NCBI GenBank assembly: GCA_963832305.1
Contig: CAWHTU010000008.1
Coordinates: 62,001 to 126,000, forward strand
Source of the DNA: Roseiarcus sp963832305
GTDB taxonomy: Bacteria > Pseudomonadota > Alphaproteobacteria > Rhizobiales > Beijerinckiaceae
Direction of reading: 5' to 3'
DNA length: 64,000 nucleotides
The first letter of the stretch is position 1. Each line of letters starts with the position of its first letter. A model generated the notes under the pieces. That model saw nothing but the letters and a program-made list of their open reading frames with translations. It did no database searches and had not been told where the DNA came from. A program made the translations under genes and the position numbers. This document shows positions 1-11,637 of the stretch, in pieces.

Positions 1-365
1 ATGTGCAGCGATGGGGGCAGGGCGTCATTCTCTCCGACGGCGACGCCATCTTTCAGCCGCGCAAGGTCGCGCGCTCCGGCTTGTGGGACGCTTTCTCGGG
101 CAGGGTGCTGATCTACGTGCATAAGGAAAATGAGCTTGCCGACGTCGAGCGGTGGCATCCCGCCGCCCACTATGTCCTGATCGACGACAAGGCGCGCATT
201 CTTGCCGCGGTCAAGGCGATCTGGGGCGCCCGGGTCACGACCATCTTTCCGAAGCAGGGTCACTATGCTGTGCAGGAGCCGCCGCGCGACGGGACGTCCG
301 TCGATATCGCGGTTGATCGGATCGCGGATCTCCTGGGCCATGATCTGTCGAAACTGGCGCGGTGA
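1..365 (+). CDS. HAD-superfamily hydrolase, C-terminal part (5' truncated by window edge)
   Basis: The frame is open from the left edge, so the GTG at position 3 is probably internal and only about 120 C-terminal residues are present. The order of elements fits the C-terminal half of a haloacid dehalogenase fold: a hydrophobic strand near IYVHKE, then YVLIDDKARILAAVKAIWG, which resembles HAD motif IV with paired acidic residues (VLIDDK) that bind the metal, then a conserved tail with TTIFPKQGHYA. Proteins of this type are common uncharacterised phosphatase-like enzymes in Rhizobiales. The nucleophile motif DxDx(T/V) would lie outside the window and cannot be checked. The substrate is unknown. 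It ends about 320 bp before hemA and is probably transcribed separately, because a promoter candidate follows it. Confidence 0.7.
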   Translation, partial: VQRWGQGVILSDGDAIFQPRKVARSGLWDAFSGRVLIYVHKENELADVERWHPAAHYVLIDDKARILAAVKAIWGARVTTIFPKQGHYAVQEPPRDGTSVDIAVDRIADLLGHDLSKLAR

Positions 366-443
366 TTTTCGACCCCATATCCTCGCCGTCAAGATTGGGC
401 CTTCTTGTCCAACGATGATGAGGGCGCTCATACTTCTGTACAA

Positions 444-473
444 TTGAGCGTTTCGCTTTCATCGCCGTATAAT
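444..473 (+). promoter_or_regulatory. Candidate sigma-70 type promoter for hemA; occupies the 366-682 gap
   Basis: TTGAGC (444-449) is followed after 18 bp by a perfect TATAAT (468-473). It is the best promoter match in the 317-bp gap between the HAD gene and hemA. It predicts a transcript start near 480 and therefore a leader of about 200 nt before the hemA ATG. I see no convincing FNR-type site or riboswitch consensus in the leader. The rest of the gap has no supportable gene. Confidence 0.5.
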
Positions 474-682
474 TTCCTGCTGTAAGCTGGAGGAGCCGCG
501 CGGCAAGAGGAAATTCGGGGTGTGATATTGGTCCCGGCTTCCGCAAGGAGGGTGGCTTTGGCGTCTGGGACAATCCGCCGCGCCCTCGCCGGCCCCCGAC
601 ACTGGACAAGTTTCGGCAGTCCGGTTAGCGAAGGGAAAAGCGGCGCCGGGCTAAAAGGACGAGGGGCCGAAAAGGACCGTCG

Positions 683-1984
683 ATGGATTATCACCGGAGC
701 TTTGAGGAGGCGACAGCGCGCCTGAAGGCGGAGGGGCGCTACCGCACCTTCGCCAATCTGGAGCGCGACGCGCGCCGGTTCCCGATGGCGCAATGGCGCC
801 CGGCGGGCGCGGAGAATGATCCGCGCGAAGTGACCGTGTGGTGCTCGAACGATTATCTCGGCATGGGCGGCCACCCCGACGTGATCGAGGCCTCGGTCAG
901 CGCGGCGCGCGCCCATGGCGCGGGCGCCGGCGGCACCCGCAACATTTCCGGCACCCACAATCCGATCGTCGAGCTCGAGGCCGAGCTTGCCGACCTGCAC
1001 GGCAAGCAGGCGGCGCTGGCCTTCACCTCCGGCTGGATCTCCAATCTCGCGGCGATCTCGACCATCGCCGGCCTCCTGCCCGATTGTCTCATCCTCTCCG
1101 ACGCGCTGAACCACAATTCGATGATCGAAGGCGTGAGGCGCTCCGGCTGTGAGAAACGGGTGTGGCGGCACAACGACGTGGATCACCTCGAGGCGCTGCT
1201 CGCCGCCGAGCCGATCGACCGCGCCAAGCTCATCGTGTTCGAGAGCCTCTATTCGATGGACGGCGACATCGCGCCGATCGCCGAGATCGTGGCGCTGGCC
1301 GAGAAGTACAACGCCCTCAGCTATATCGACGAGGTGCACGCGGTCGGCCTCTATGGGCCGCGCGGCGGCGGTCTGAGCGAGCGGGAGGGCCTCGCCGCCC
1401 GCATCGACGTGATCGAGGGCACCCTCGCCAAGGGGTTCGGCTCGCTCGGCGGCTATATCGCGGCGGGCGAGGCGATCGTCGATGCGGTCAGGAGCTTCGC
1501 CCCCTCGTTCATCTTCACTTCAACCCTGCCGCCAAGCGTCGCAGCGAGCGCCGCCGCCGCCGTGCGGCATCTGAAGCGCTCGACGGTCGAGCGGGAGCGC
1601 CACCAACACATGGCGAAGTTGGTCAAGCATGCCTTGCGCGCCGCCGGACTGCCGGTGATGGACAATCCCTCGCACATCGTCCCGGTGTTCGTCGGAGACG
1701 CGCGCAAATGCCGGGCGGCCAGCGAAATGCTGCTTGAGCGCCACGCGGTCTACATCCAGCCGATCAACTATCCGACCGTCGCCAAGGGAACCGAGCGGCT
1801 GCGCGTGACCCCGACCCCAGCCCACAGCGAAGCGCAAGTCGCGGAGCTCGTCGAGGCGCTGGTGGACGTGTGGCGGACTTTGGGCCTCGAATTCGAGCAG
1901 GCGCATGTAATCCCGCTCTTCCGCGCCAATGCGAACGAGGATACCCACTGCGCGTATCCGGAGATGAAGCGCGCGGCGGAATAG
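683..1984 (+). CDS. hemA: 5-aminolevulinate synthase
   Basis: Condenses glycine and succinyl-CoA to 5-aminolevulinate, the first step of tetrapyrrole synthesis by the Shemin (C4) route of alphaproteobacteria. It is a PLP enzyme of fold type I. The 433-residue length is normal for the family. Visible marks are the N-terminal MDYHRSFEEA start, the substrate region CSNDYLGMG near residue 54, the glycine-rich GAGAGGTRNISGTHN near 79-93, the PLP-contacting YIDEVHAVGLYG (214-225) and the Schiff-base lysine in GTLAKGFGS (Lys250). The ATG start agrees with the usual N-terminus. It heads a co-oriented heme block with hemE (72 bp downstream) and hemF, so it should supply precursor for uroporphyrinogen decarboxylation and coproporphyrinogen oxidation. 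Identity is secure. Confidence 0.96.
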   Translation: MDYHRSFEEATARLKAEGRYRTFANLERDARRFPMAQWRPAGAENDPREVTVWCSNDYLGMGGHPDVIEASVSAARAHGAGAGGTRNISGTHNPIVELEAELADLHGKQAALAFTSGWISNLAAISTIAGLLPDCLILSDALNHNSMIEGVRRSGCEKRVWRHNDVDHLEALLAAEPIDRAKLIVFESLYSMDGDIAPIAEIVALAEKYNALSYIDEVHAVGLYGPRGGGLSEREGLAARIDVIEGTLAKGFGSLGGYIAAGEAIVDAVRSFAPSFIFTSTLPPSVAASAAAAVRHLKRSTVERERHQHMAKLVKHALRAAGLPVMDNPSHIVPVFVGDARKCRAASEMLLERHAVYIQPINYPTVAKGTERLRVTPTPAHSEAQVAELVEALVDVWRTLGLEFEQAHVIPLFRANANEDTHCAYPEMKRAAE

Positions 1985-2056
1985 GCGGCCGCCTTGCAGG
2001 GCCGCCCCTCGCCGCAGCCTGTTTCCGCAAAGGGCGTCGAAGCGCGATCGGACCGG

Positions 2057-3100
2057 ATGAGGGCGCAGAAGCCGCTCCTGGCGGCGCTCGCCGGCGAGCG
2101 GCGGTCGACGCCGCCGATCTGGCTCATGCGCCAGGCAGGGCGCTATCTGCCAGAATATCGGGAGCTTCGCACGAAGGCCGCGACCTTTCTCGACTTTTGC
2201 TATGACCCCGCCCTCGCGGTCGAGGCGACGCTGCAGCCGATCCGCCGGTTCGGTTTTGACGCGGCGATCCTGTTTTCCGACATTCTCGTCCTGCCCGACG
2301 CGCTCGGCCAGCGCGTCGCCTTTGAATCGGGCGACGGTCCTCGCCTCGAGCCGATCGGCGACGCTGAAAGCCTGGCGAAGCTCGGCCGCGAGCCCGACTG
2401 GACCCGCCTCGCGCCGGTCTTCGAAGCTCTCGACCGGCTCAAGACCGCGCTGCCGAGCGAGGTGGCGCTGATCGGCTTCTGCGGCGCCCCGTGGACAGTG
2501 GCGAGCTACATGATCGCCGGGCGCGGCACGCCAGATCAAGCGCCGGCGCGCCTCTTCGCCTACCGCCATCCGGACCTGTTCGCGAATCTGATCGACCGGC
2601 TCGTCGACGCCTCGGCCGACTATCTCGTCCGTCAGGTAGCGGCCGGCGCGGAAGCGGTGCAGATCTTCAATTCATGGGCCGGCGTGCTGCCGCCAGCCGA
2701 ATTCGACCGCTGGTGCGTCGCGCCGATGACGGCTCTGGCGGCCAGGGTCCGGGCCAGGGCGCCGGATGCAGCGATCATCGCTTTTCCGCGCGGCGCCGGC
2801 ACCCAATTGGCGAAGTTCGCTCCCCTGACCGACATCGGCGCGATCGGTCTCGACACGGCTGTCGAACCGAAGATCGCCGATGCTGCCCTGCCCGGACGGC
2901 TCGCGCTCCAGGGCAATCTCGATCCATTGGCGCTCGTCGCCGGCGGACCCCGTCTCGACGAGGAAACCGACCGCGTCCTTGAGGGATTCGCCGGCCCGCG
3001 CGCCCATATCTTCAACCTCGGCCATGGTGTGCTGCCCGAAACGCCTGTGGGCCACGTCGAGCGCCTGGTCGCCAGGGTCCGGGGGCAAAGGTCGTCATGA
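2057..3100 (+). CDS. hemE: Uroporphyrinogen decarboxylase
   Basis: Removes the four acetate carboxyls of uroporphyrinogen III to give coproporphyrinogen III in the cytoplasm. The signature PIWLMRQAGRYLPEYRELR lies near the N-terminus and carries the arginines that hold substrate carboxylates. It is followed by the barrel segments DAAILFSDILVLPDALG and GFCGAPWTVASYM. I chose the ATG at 2057 (347 residues) because it gives the usual short MRAQKPLL-type leader. An upstream TTG at 1994 would add 21 atypical residues. The stop codon overlaps the hemF start (ATGA), so the two are translationally coupled. In Caulobacter the replication origin lies beside hemE. Here the neighbours are hemA and hemF and no origin-like repeats are seen. 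Confidence 0.95.
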   Translation: MRAQKPLLAALAGERRSTPPIWLMRQAGRYLPEYRELRTKAATFLDFCYDPALAVEATLQPIRRFGFDAAILFSDILVLPDALGQRVAFESGDGPRLEPIGDAESLAKLGREPDWTRLAPVFEALDRLKTALPSEVALIGFCGAPWTVASYMIAGRGTPDQAPARLFAYRHPDLFANLIDRLVDASADYLVRQVAAGAEAVQIFNSWAGVLPPAEFDRWCVAPMTALAARVRARAPDAAIIAFPRGAGTQLAKFAPLTDIGAIGLDTAVEPKIADAALPGRLALQGNLDPLALVAGGPRLDEETDRVLEGFAGPRAHIFNLGHGVLPETPVGHVERLVARVRGQRSS

Positions 3101-4011
3101 ACATCTCGACCCCGACAGATACGGATGCGCGCTTCGCCAGGGCGAGCGATTGGTTCGAGACCATCCAGCGGCGGATCATCGAGGCGATGGAGGCGCTCGA
3201 GCGCGAGTTCGCCGATGCGGGCGTCACTATGGCGCCCGGCCAATTCGCGATTAACCCCTGGACGCGCACCGACGCCAGCGGCGCCCCCGGCGGCGGCGGC
3301 GGCATGGCCATCCTACGCGGACGCCTGTTCGAGAAGATGGGCGCCCACACTTCCGTCGTCCACGGCGCATTCCCGCCGGAATTCGCGGCGCAAATTCCGG
3401 GCGCGGACGGTGACCCGCGCTTCTGGGCCGCCGGGGTCTCGGTGATCGCTCATCCGTGGAGCCCGCACGTGCCAACCGTGCACATGAACACCCGGCTCGT
3501 GCGTACGACAAGGACCTGGTTCGGCGGCGGCGCGGATCTCACCCCGATGCTGGACAAGCGCCGCAAGGCGGACGACCCGGACGCGATAGCCTTTCATGCC
3601 GCGATGCGCGCAGCCTGCGAGCGTCATTCGGGAGTGGCCGACGCCGAGCGTCTTAGAAAATGGTGCGACGAGTATTTCTTTCTCAAGCATCGCAATGAGC
3701 CGCGCGGGATCGGCGGCATCTTCTTCGATTACCTCAACAGCGCAGGAGATGAAGGCAATTCGGCTTTCGACGCTGATTTCGCCTTCGTGCGTGACGTCGG
3801 CGAGAGCTTCATCAGCGTCTATTGCGACATCGTACGGCGCAACGCCGGAAAGCCGTGGAGCGAAACCGAGCGCGAGGAACAATTGATCCGGCGCGGACGT
3901 TATGTCGAGTTCAACCTGATCTATGACCGGGGAACAATTTTTGGCTTGAAAACCGGCGGCAACATCGCTTCGATACTCTCCTCGATGCCGCCGCTCGCCC
4001 GCTGGCCCTGA
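3097..4011 (+). CDS. hemF: Oxygen-dependent coproporphyrinogen III oxidase
   Basis: Oxidatively decarboxylates coproporphyrinogen III to protoporphyrinogen IX using O2. The 304 residues match HemF. Recognisable blocks are MAILRGRLFEKMGAH near residue 70, VHMNTRLVRTTRTWFGGGADLTPM around 127-150, KHRNEPRGIGGIFFDYLN around 193-210, and the C-terminal RRGRYVEFNLIYDRGTIFGLKTGGN with SMPP. The start overlaps the hemE stop by four bases. An aerobic enzyme here implies at least microaerobic heme synthesis. No oxygen-independent HemN is visible in the window. The downstream aldo/keto reductase begins 33 bp later and may share the transcript. Confidence 0.96.
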   Translation: MNISTPTDTDARFARASDWFETIQRRIIEAMEALEREFADAGVTMAPGQFAINPWTRTDASGAPGGGGGMAILRGRLFEKMGAHTSVVHGAFPPEFAAQIPGADGDPRFWAAGVSVIAHPWSPHVPTVHMNTRLVRTTRTWFGGGADLTPMLDKRRKADDPDAIAFHAAMRAACERHSGVADAERLRKWCDEYFFLKHRNEPRGIGGIFFDYLNSAGDEGNSAFDADFAFVRDVGESFISVYCDIVRRNAGKPWSETEREEQLIRRGRYVEFNLIYDRGTIFGLKTGGNIASILSSMPPLARWP

Positions 4012-4044
4012 GCCCATCCCACCAACAACTTTCGGAGACTGACC

Positions 4045-4908
4045 ATGGTCAACGCTGCCGAGTCCGGCCGCTTCCGCATTGGCGGCGCGTTCGACGTCAA
4101 CCGTCTTGGCTTCGGCGCGATGCGCATCGTCGGCAAAGGAATCTGGGGCCCGTCAATGGACCGCGCCGAGGCCATGAAGACGCTTCGGCGCCTACCTGAT
4201 CTCGGTGTGGACTTCATCGACACCGCCAATTCGTATGGCCCCGATTTCTCCGAAGAAATGATCCGGGAAGCGCTTGCGCCTTATGGCAAGATCCATATCG
4301 CGACCAAGAGCGGCCTCGCGCGCACTGGCCCGAACATCTGGATTCCGCTCGGCCGACCGGAATATCTGACCCAGCAGGCTCACAAGAGCCGCTGGCGGCT
4401 CGGCGTCGAAACGATCTCACTGTGGCAATTGCACCGCATCGATTCGAAGGTGCCGGCGAAAGAGCAGTTCGACGCCATCGCCTCGCTCATCAAGGACAAA
4501 GTCATCCGCTGCGCCGGCCTCTCAGAAGTGAGCGTCGCCGATATCGTGGCGGCCTCGAAGGTCTTCCCCGTCGCCACTGTGCAAAACCGCTATAATTTCA
4601 TCGATCGGGCGAGCGAGGCCGTGCTCGACCATTGCGAGAAGAACGGCATCGCCTTCATCCCCTGGGCGCCGCTCGACGCCGGCGCATCAGCAAGGCCGGG
4701 CTCGGCGCTGGACGCGATCGCCCGCAAGCACAAGGCGACCCCAGGCCAGATCGCACTCGCCTGGCTTTTGAAACGCAGCCCCGTCATGCTGCCCATTCCA
4801 GGCACCGGCAAGGTCGCGCATCTCGAGGAGAACGTCGGGGCGGCGGCGATCAAGCTCAGCGATGAGGAGTTCGCGACGCTCGACCGCGCCGGGCGCGAGA
4901 GGCAGTGA
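4045..4908 (+). CDS. Aldo/keto reductase
   Basis: A 287-residue NAD(P)H-dependent oxidoreductase of the aldo/keto reductase superfamily. Catalytic tetrad elements are visible: Asp and Tyr in FIDTANSYGPDFSE, Lys in IATKSGL, and His in SLWQLHRID. The C-terminal cofactor region contains AWLLKRSPVMLPIPGTGKVAHLEENV, the pattern that binds the 2'-phosphate of NADPH. The start follows a GGAG-containing sequence in the 33-bp spacer after hemF. The physiological substrate cannot be told from sequence. Proximity to hemF suggests shared transcription rather than a heme role, which is inference only. Confidence 0.85.
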   Translation: MVNAAESGRFRIGGAFDVNRLGFGAMRIVGKGIWGPSMDRAEAMKTLRRLPDLGVDFIDTANSYGPDFSEEMIREALAPYGKIHIATKSGLARTGPNIWIPLGRPEYLTQQAHKSRWRLGVETISLWQLHRIDSKVPAKEQFDAIASLIKDKVIRCAGLSEVSVADIVAASKVFPVATVQNRYNFIDRASEAVLDHCEKNGIAFIPWAPLDAGASARPGSALDAIARKHKATPGQIALAWLLKRSPVMLPIPGTGKVAHLEENVGAAAIKLSDEEFATLDRAGRERQ

Positions 4909-4951
4909 GCGCGGCCCGAAGCGTGACTCTTTAACACGGCAACGTCGTCGC

Positions 4952-5830
4952 TCAGCTCCTCAGCACCACGCAGGCGCCGCCGGCGGCCTCGAGCGCGGCG
5001 CATAGCCGCTCGGCTTCCGGACGGTTTTGCGCCGGCAGCCGCACCCGATAGAACGGGCGGAAGCCGCGGCTTCTCACGACTGAGCCGAGTACGAACGGGT
5101 TCTTTCCGCCAACGACCGAATAGAAATCGTGCCGCACGCGCTCAAACGCGCGCATCGCCGACCCCCGCGAGAAGCTAGCGGCGATCTGTACGCCCCAGGG
5201 CGCAAACCAGCCCGAGACGATAGGCGAGACGCCCGCGGTCGTGCGCAGGGTGGCGATGAGGCTCAGGCATGACGGGCCGGCGGGCGCCGCCAGCTCGGGC
5301 GGCGTCGGGGTGCGCCATTCCTCGGCGGCGTGGCCGGTGAGCGCGAGGACGTAGTCCTGGGTCTCGAACGGAAGCTGGCCCTTGTCGTCGAGCCATTTAT
5401 CGACCGCTGTTTCGCCAGCGTTATAGGCGGCCGCCGCAAGTCCCAGGTTGCCGAACTTGTGCACGAGTTCCGCGAGGTATTTTGCCGACGCCGGAATCGC
5501 CGACGCCGGATCGAACGGATTGACGAGCCCGCGCGCGGACGCCGTGCCGGGCATGAACTGGGCCACCCCTTGCGCGCCCGCGGGACTGACCGCGTCCGGC
5601 CGGAACGAGCTTTCGCGCCAGATGAGCTTGGTGAAATATCCCGCCGGCAGTCCCTCGGACTTGGCCGAGGCTTCGAGGATCCCGCATAGGGTGGCGAGTG
5701 CATTGTCGGTCTCGGGACCGGCGTCAGGCATTGCCGGCCAGCCGCTCAGCGAAAGGACGAGGGCGGCGAGCGCAATCGCCACGCCTTTGACAAATCCGTC
5801 TCGCCGCAGGGCGGCGGTCAGAGACCCCAT
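4952..5830 (-). CDS. Lytic transglycosylase (SLT domain) with a SPOR-like C-terminal segment
   Basis: Predicted to cleave the glycan strands of peptidoglycan. From the ATG at 5830 the protein begins MGSLTAALRRDGF and runs into a hydrophobic segment (GVAIALAALVLSLSGWPAM), a signal peptide or membrane anchor. An SLT fold follows with the catalytic Glu in LIWRESSFRPDAVSPAGAQG and the typical GVAQFMPGTA, NPFDPASAIPASAKYLAEL and AAAYNAGETAVDKW blocks. The last 40 residues (FYRVRLPAQNRPEAERLCAALEAAGGACVV) resemble a SPOR-type peptidoglycan-binding repeat, so the enzyme may be targeted to denuded septal glycan. It is convergent with the aldo/keto reductase and divergent from icd. An ATG at 5875 is possible but gives a poor leader. 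Confidence 0.85.
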   Translation of the reverse strand: MGSLTAALRRDGFVKGVAIALAALVLSLSGWPAMPDAGPETDNALATLCGILEASAKSEGLPAGYFTKLIWRESSFRPDAVSPAGAQGVAQFMPGTASARGLVNPFDPASAIPASAKYLAELVHKFGNLGLAAAAYNAGETAVDKWLDDKGQLPFETQDYVLALTGHAAEEWRTPTPPELAAPAGPSCLSLIATLRTTAGVSPIVSGWFAPWGVQIAASFSRGSAMRAFERVRHDFYSVVGGKNPFVLGSVVRSRGFRPFYRVRLPAQNRPEAERLCAALEAAGGACVVLRS

Positions 5831-5899
5831 GCAACCCCCATTCGCGTCCGCTCTTCCACCCTCCCGGATTCTCATATGTCGTCGACGCGCACAACAGCT

Positions 5900-5927
5900 T
5901 TGCCCCCCAAAGCGCCGATGCTATAGG
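5900..5927 (+). promoter_or_regulatory. Candidate promoter for icd
   Basis: TTGCCC (5900-5905) and TATAGG (5922-5927) are separated by 16 bp, about 50 bp before the icd ATG, in the divergent gap between the lytic transglycosylase and icd. The match is moderate and has no experimental support. Confidence 0.35.
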
Positions 5928-5978
5928 GGCGAAACGCGCTCTCCGCCGCGCTTCTCCCACCAATGAAAGTCCCCGCCG

Positions 5979-7190
5979 ATGCCCAAGATCAAGGTGAGCA
6001 ATCCGGTTGTCGAACTCGACGGCGACGAGATGACGCGCATCATCTGGCATCTCATCCGCGACAAGCTGATCCACCCCTATCTCGACATCGACCTCAAGTA
6101 TTTCGACCTCGCGGTCGAGAATCGCGACGCGACCAACGATCAGGTCACCATCGACGCCGCGGAGGCGATCAAGGTCTATGGCGTCGGCGTCAAATGCGCG
6201 ACCATCACGCCCGACGAGGCGCGGGTCAAAGAGTTCCATCTCAAGGAGATGTGGAAGAGCCCCAACGGCACGATCCGCAACATCCTGGGCGGGGTCATCT
6301 TCCGCGAGCCGATCATCTGCAAGAACGTGCCGCGGCTCGTGCCAAGCTGGACCCAGCCGATCGTCATCGGCCGCCACGCCTATGGCGACCAGTATCGCGC
6401 GACCGATTTCAAGGTCCCGGGCAAGGGCCGGCTCACCCTCCGCTTCGAGGGCGACGACGGCAAGGTGATCGAGCGGGAAGTGTTCAAGTTCCCGGGCGGC
6501 GGGGTGGCGATGTCGATGTACAATCTCGACAACTCGATCCGCGACTTCGCTCATGCGTCGCTGAATTTCGGCCTCATGCGCAAGTATCCGGTCTATCTCT
6601 CGACCAAGAACACGATTCTGAAAGCCTATGACGGGCGCTTCAAGGACATCTTCCAGGAGGTCTACGAGGCCGAGTTCAAGAGCCGGTTCCAGGCGCTCGG
6701 CATCACTTACGAGCATCGCCTGATCGACGACATGGTCGCCGCGGCGCTGAAATGGTCGGGCGGCTACGTGTGGGCGTGCAAGAACTACGACGGCGACGTG
6801 CAGTCGGACACGGTCGCGCAAGGCTTCGGCTCGCTCGGCCTCATGACCAGCGTGCTCATGACGCCCGACGGGCGGACCGTCGAGGCCGAGGCGGCGCACG
6901 GAACCGTCACCCGCCACTACCGCGAACATGAGAAGGGCCGCCAGACCTCGACCAATTCGATCGCCTCGATCTTCGCCTGGACCCGCGGCCTCGCCCACCG
7001 AGCCAAGCTCGACGACAATCAGGCGCTCGCCAAATTCGCCTCGACGCTCGAGCGGGTATGCGTCGAAACGGTCGAAGCGGGCTCGATGACCAAGGACCTC
7101 GCGCTCCTGGTCGGCCCGGAGCAAAAGTGGCTTTCGACCGAGGGGTTTCTCGACAAGATCGACGAGAATCTGAAGAAGGCGATGGCGTAG
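5979..7190 (+). CDS. icd: NADP-dependent isocitrate dehydrogenase
   Basis: Oxidative decarboxylation of isocitrate to 2-oxoglutarate in the TCA cycle. The 403 residues and the opening MPKIKVSNPVVELDGDEMTR are those of the homodimeric type II enzyme found in alphaproteobacteria and eukaryotes, not the E. coli type. Other marks are IRNILGGVIFREPI, the substrate arginine region VIGRHAYGDQYRATD, metal-ligand segments around LIDDMVAAALKWSGG and YDGDVQSDTVAQGFGSLGLM, and the NADP site AAHGTVTRHYREHEKG with NSIASIFAWTRGL. The start is supported by family alignment from memory. It stands alone, divergent from the lytic transglycosylase and convergent with alaS. Confidence 0.96.
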   Translation: MPKIKVSNPVVELDGDEMTRIIWHLIRDKLIHPYLDIDLKYFDLAVENRDATNDQVTIDAAEAIKVYGVGVKCATITPDEARVKEFHLKEMWKSPNGTIRNILGGVIFREPIICKNVPRLVPSWTQPIVIGRHAYGDQYRATDFKVPGKGRLTLRFEGDDGKVIEREVFKFPGGGVAMSMYNLDNSIRDFAHASLNFGLMRKYPVYLSTKNTILKAYDGRFKDIFQEVYEAEFKSRFQALGITYEHRLIDDMVAAALKWSGGYVWACKNYDGDVQSDTVAQGFGSLGLMTSVLMTPDGRTVEAEAAHGTVTRHYREHEKGRQTSTNSIASIFAWTRGLAHRAKLDDNQALAKFASTLERVCVETVEAGSMTKDLALLVGPEQKWLSTEGFLDKIDENLKKAMA

Positions 7191-7240
7191 CGGGTCCCCG
7201 CCCAGCGAAGACCAAGATTACGCGATGGTGACGCGGACGC

Positions 7241-9910
<2,670 letters not shown>

Positions 9911-10390
9911 CTACGCATATCGCCTGGGCCGGATGCGGCCTGACGCGCGTTCTAGAGCAAGGTCGCCAAAAGCGCCAACGGGAAACAAGCACTATCGGCT
10001 CGGGCCGCCCGCATTTGCGTCGGGAGCATGGGACCGCGGCGCCTGCGCCCGCCCACGCAAGGGAAGGCCAGCGGGCATCGGCGGAGGAGGAAGAAAAGGG
10101 ATTGCCGGCCTATGCGCTTATGCGGACGGGCGCTCTTTTGAGGGGTCGAGAGGCGGGGCCCTCGCGGGCGCCCTTTGCCCGCCGAGAGAAACGGACCTCA
10201 TTCGACTCCCTTCCGGTAGGAAGATAGGGCTTAAGGCTATGGGCTTGGGCATCACTCCGAGCGGCGGCGCAAGAGCGGAGGGAGGTACCCGCTCTCGCGC
10301 CGCCCCGGACGCGCAAATGCCAGACGCCTTCCTGGCGGATGGACCCGCGCCAAAGGCGGGGGACGCTAGGCGGGCCCAAAGGAAAGCGGG
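9911..10390. other. Intergenic gap recA-alaS; no supportable gene
   Basis: About 480 bp of GC-rich DNA between the recA stop and the alaS start. Open frames here have low-complexity Arg/Gly/Ala translations and look like GC-rich noise. The only clear structure is the hairpin at 10263-10304. The alaS promoter must lie here, but I cannot pick a good match. Confidence 0.6.
10263..10304 (-). terminator. Strong inverted repeat downstream of recA, probable terminator-like hairpin
   Basis: Arms at 10263-10278 and 10289-10304 pair over 16 bp with a single mismatch around a 10-nt loop. It lies about 90 bp beyond the recA stop and before alaS on the same strand. There is no U-run, so classical intrinsic termination is uncertain. 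It may stabilise the recA 3' end or pause polymerase. Confidence 0.5.
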
Positions 10391-11471
<1,081 letters not shown>

Positions 11472-11546
11472 AACCATCGTCCTTCTCTCACGGGCAGCGT
11501 CCGATCCGCAATCGCGGTTTTGCGCGCCCCCCACTGGTGCCGCGAC

Positions 11547-11574
11547 TATGTACATGATTTGTTCTCGGGCGCAA
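11547..11574 (-). promoter_or_regulatory. Candidate recA core promoter
   Basis: On the minus strand TTGCGC (11574-11569) and TACATA (11552-11547) are 16 bp apart, about 75 bp before the recA ATG and immediately downstream of the SOS box. It lies wholly on the recA side of the IS insertion, so core transcription could survive. Confidence 0.45.
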
Positions 11575-11589
11575 GTTCTATTTTTGTCC
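11575..11589 (-). promoter_or_regulatory. recA SOS (LexA) box, split by the IS element
   Basis: The plus strand reads GTTC-TATTTTT-GT at 11575-11587 and then enters the IS (CC). The right flank of the element resumes with the duplicated bases and TC (13875-13876). Removing the element and one target copy gives GTTC-N7-GTTC exactly, the direct-repeat LexA operator known in Rhizobium and Rhodobacter relatives (GAAC-N7-GAAC on the recA strand). The copy left beside recA is GTTC-N7-GTCC, one mismatch away. It abuts the candidate -35 hexamer, as expected for a repressor site. Confidence 0.75.
11580..11587. repeat. Target-site duplication, left copy (ATTTTTGT)
   Basis: Eight bases, ATTTTTGT, directly precede the left end of the IS. 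The identical eight follow the right end at 13867-13874. Eight bp is the usual duplication length for IS1595-family elements. Confidence 0.9.
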
Positions 11590-11611
11590 GCATTATGCAC
11601 CTCGCAAACCG
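11588..11611 (+). repeat. Terminal inverted repeat, left end of IS
   Basis: Starts CC then GCATTATGCAC, four variable bases, then CAAACCG. Against the complement of the right end the 11-mer and the 7-mer are identical. The outermost two bases differ (CC versus GG). Confidence 0.85.
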
Positions 11612-11637
11612 GACAGAATATGATGGTGTACGGTAAG

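Noticed and set aside
2000..3100. Possible replication origin near hemE
   Set aside because: hemE borders the origin in Caulobacter, but here it sits in a tight hemA-hemE-hemF run with no DnaA-box cluster.
5724..7124. Minus-strand frame of 466 codons
   Set aside because: Antisense to icd; composition is that of a shadow frame.
11550..11564. GTAC-N7-GTTC as the recA SOS box
   Set aside because: One mismatch, and it overlaps the candidate -10 region. The rebuilt GTTC-N7-GTTC at the IS junction is an exact match and better placed.
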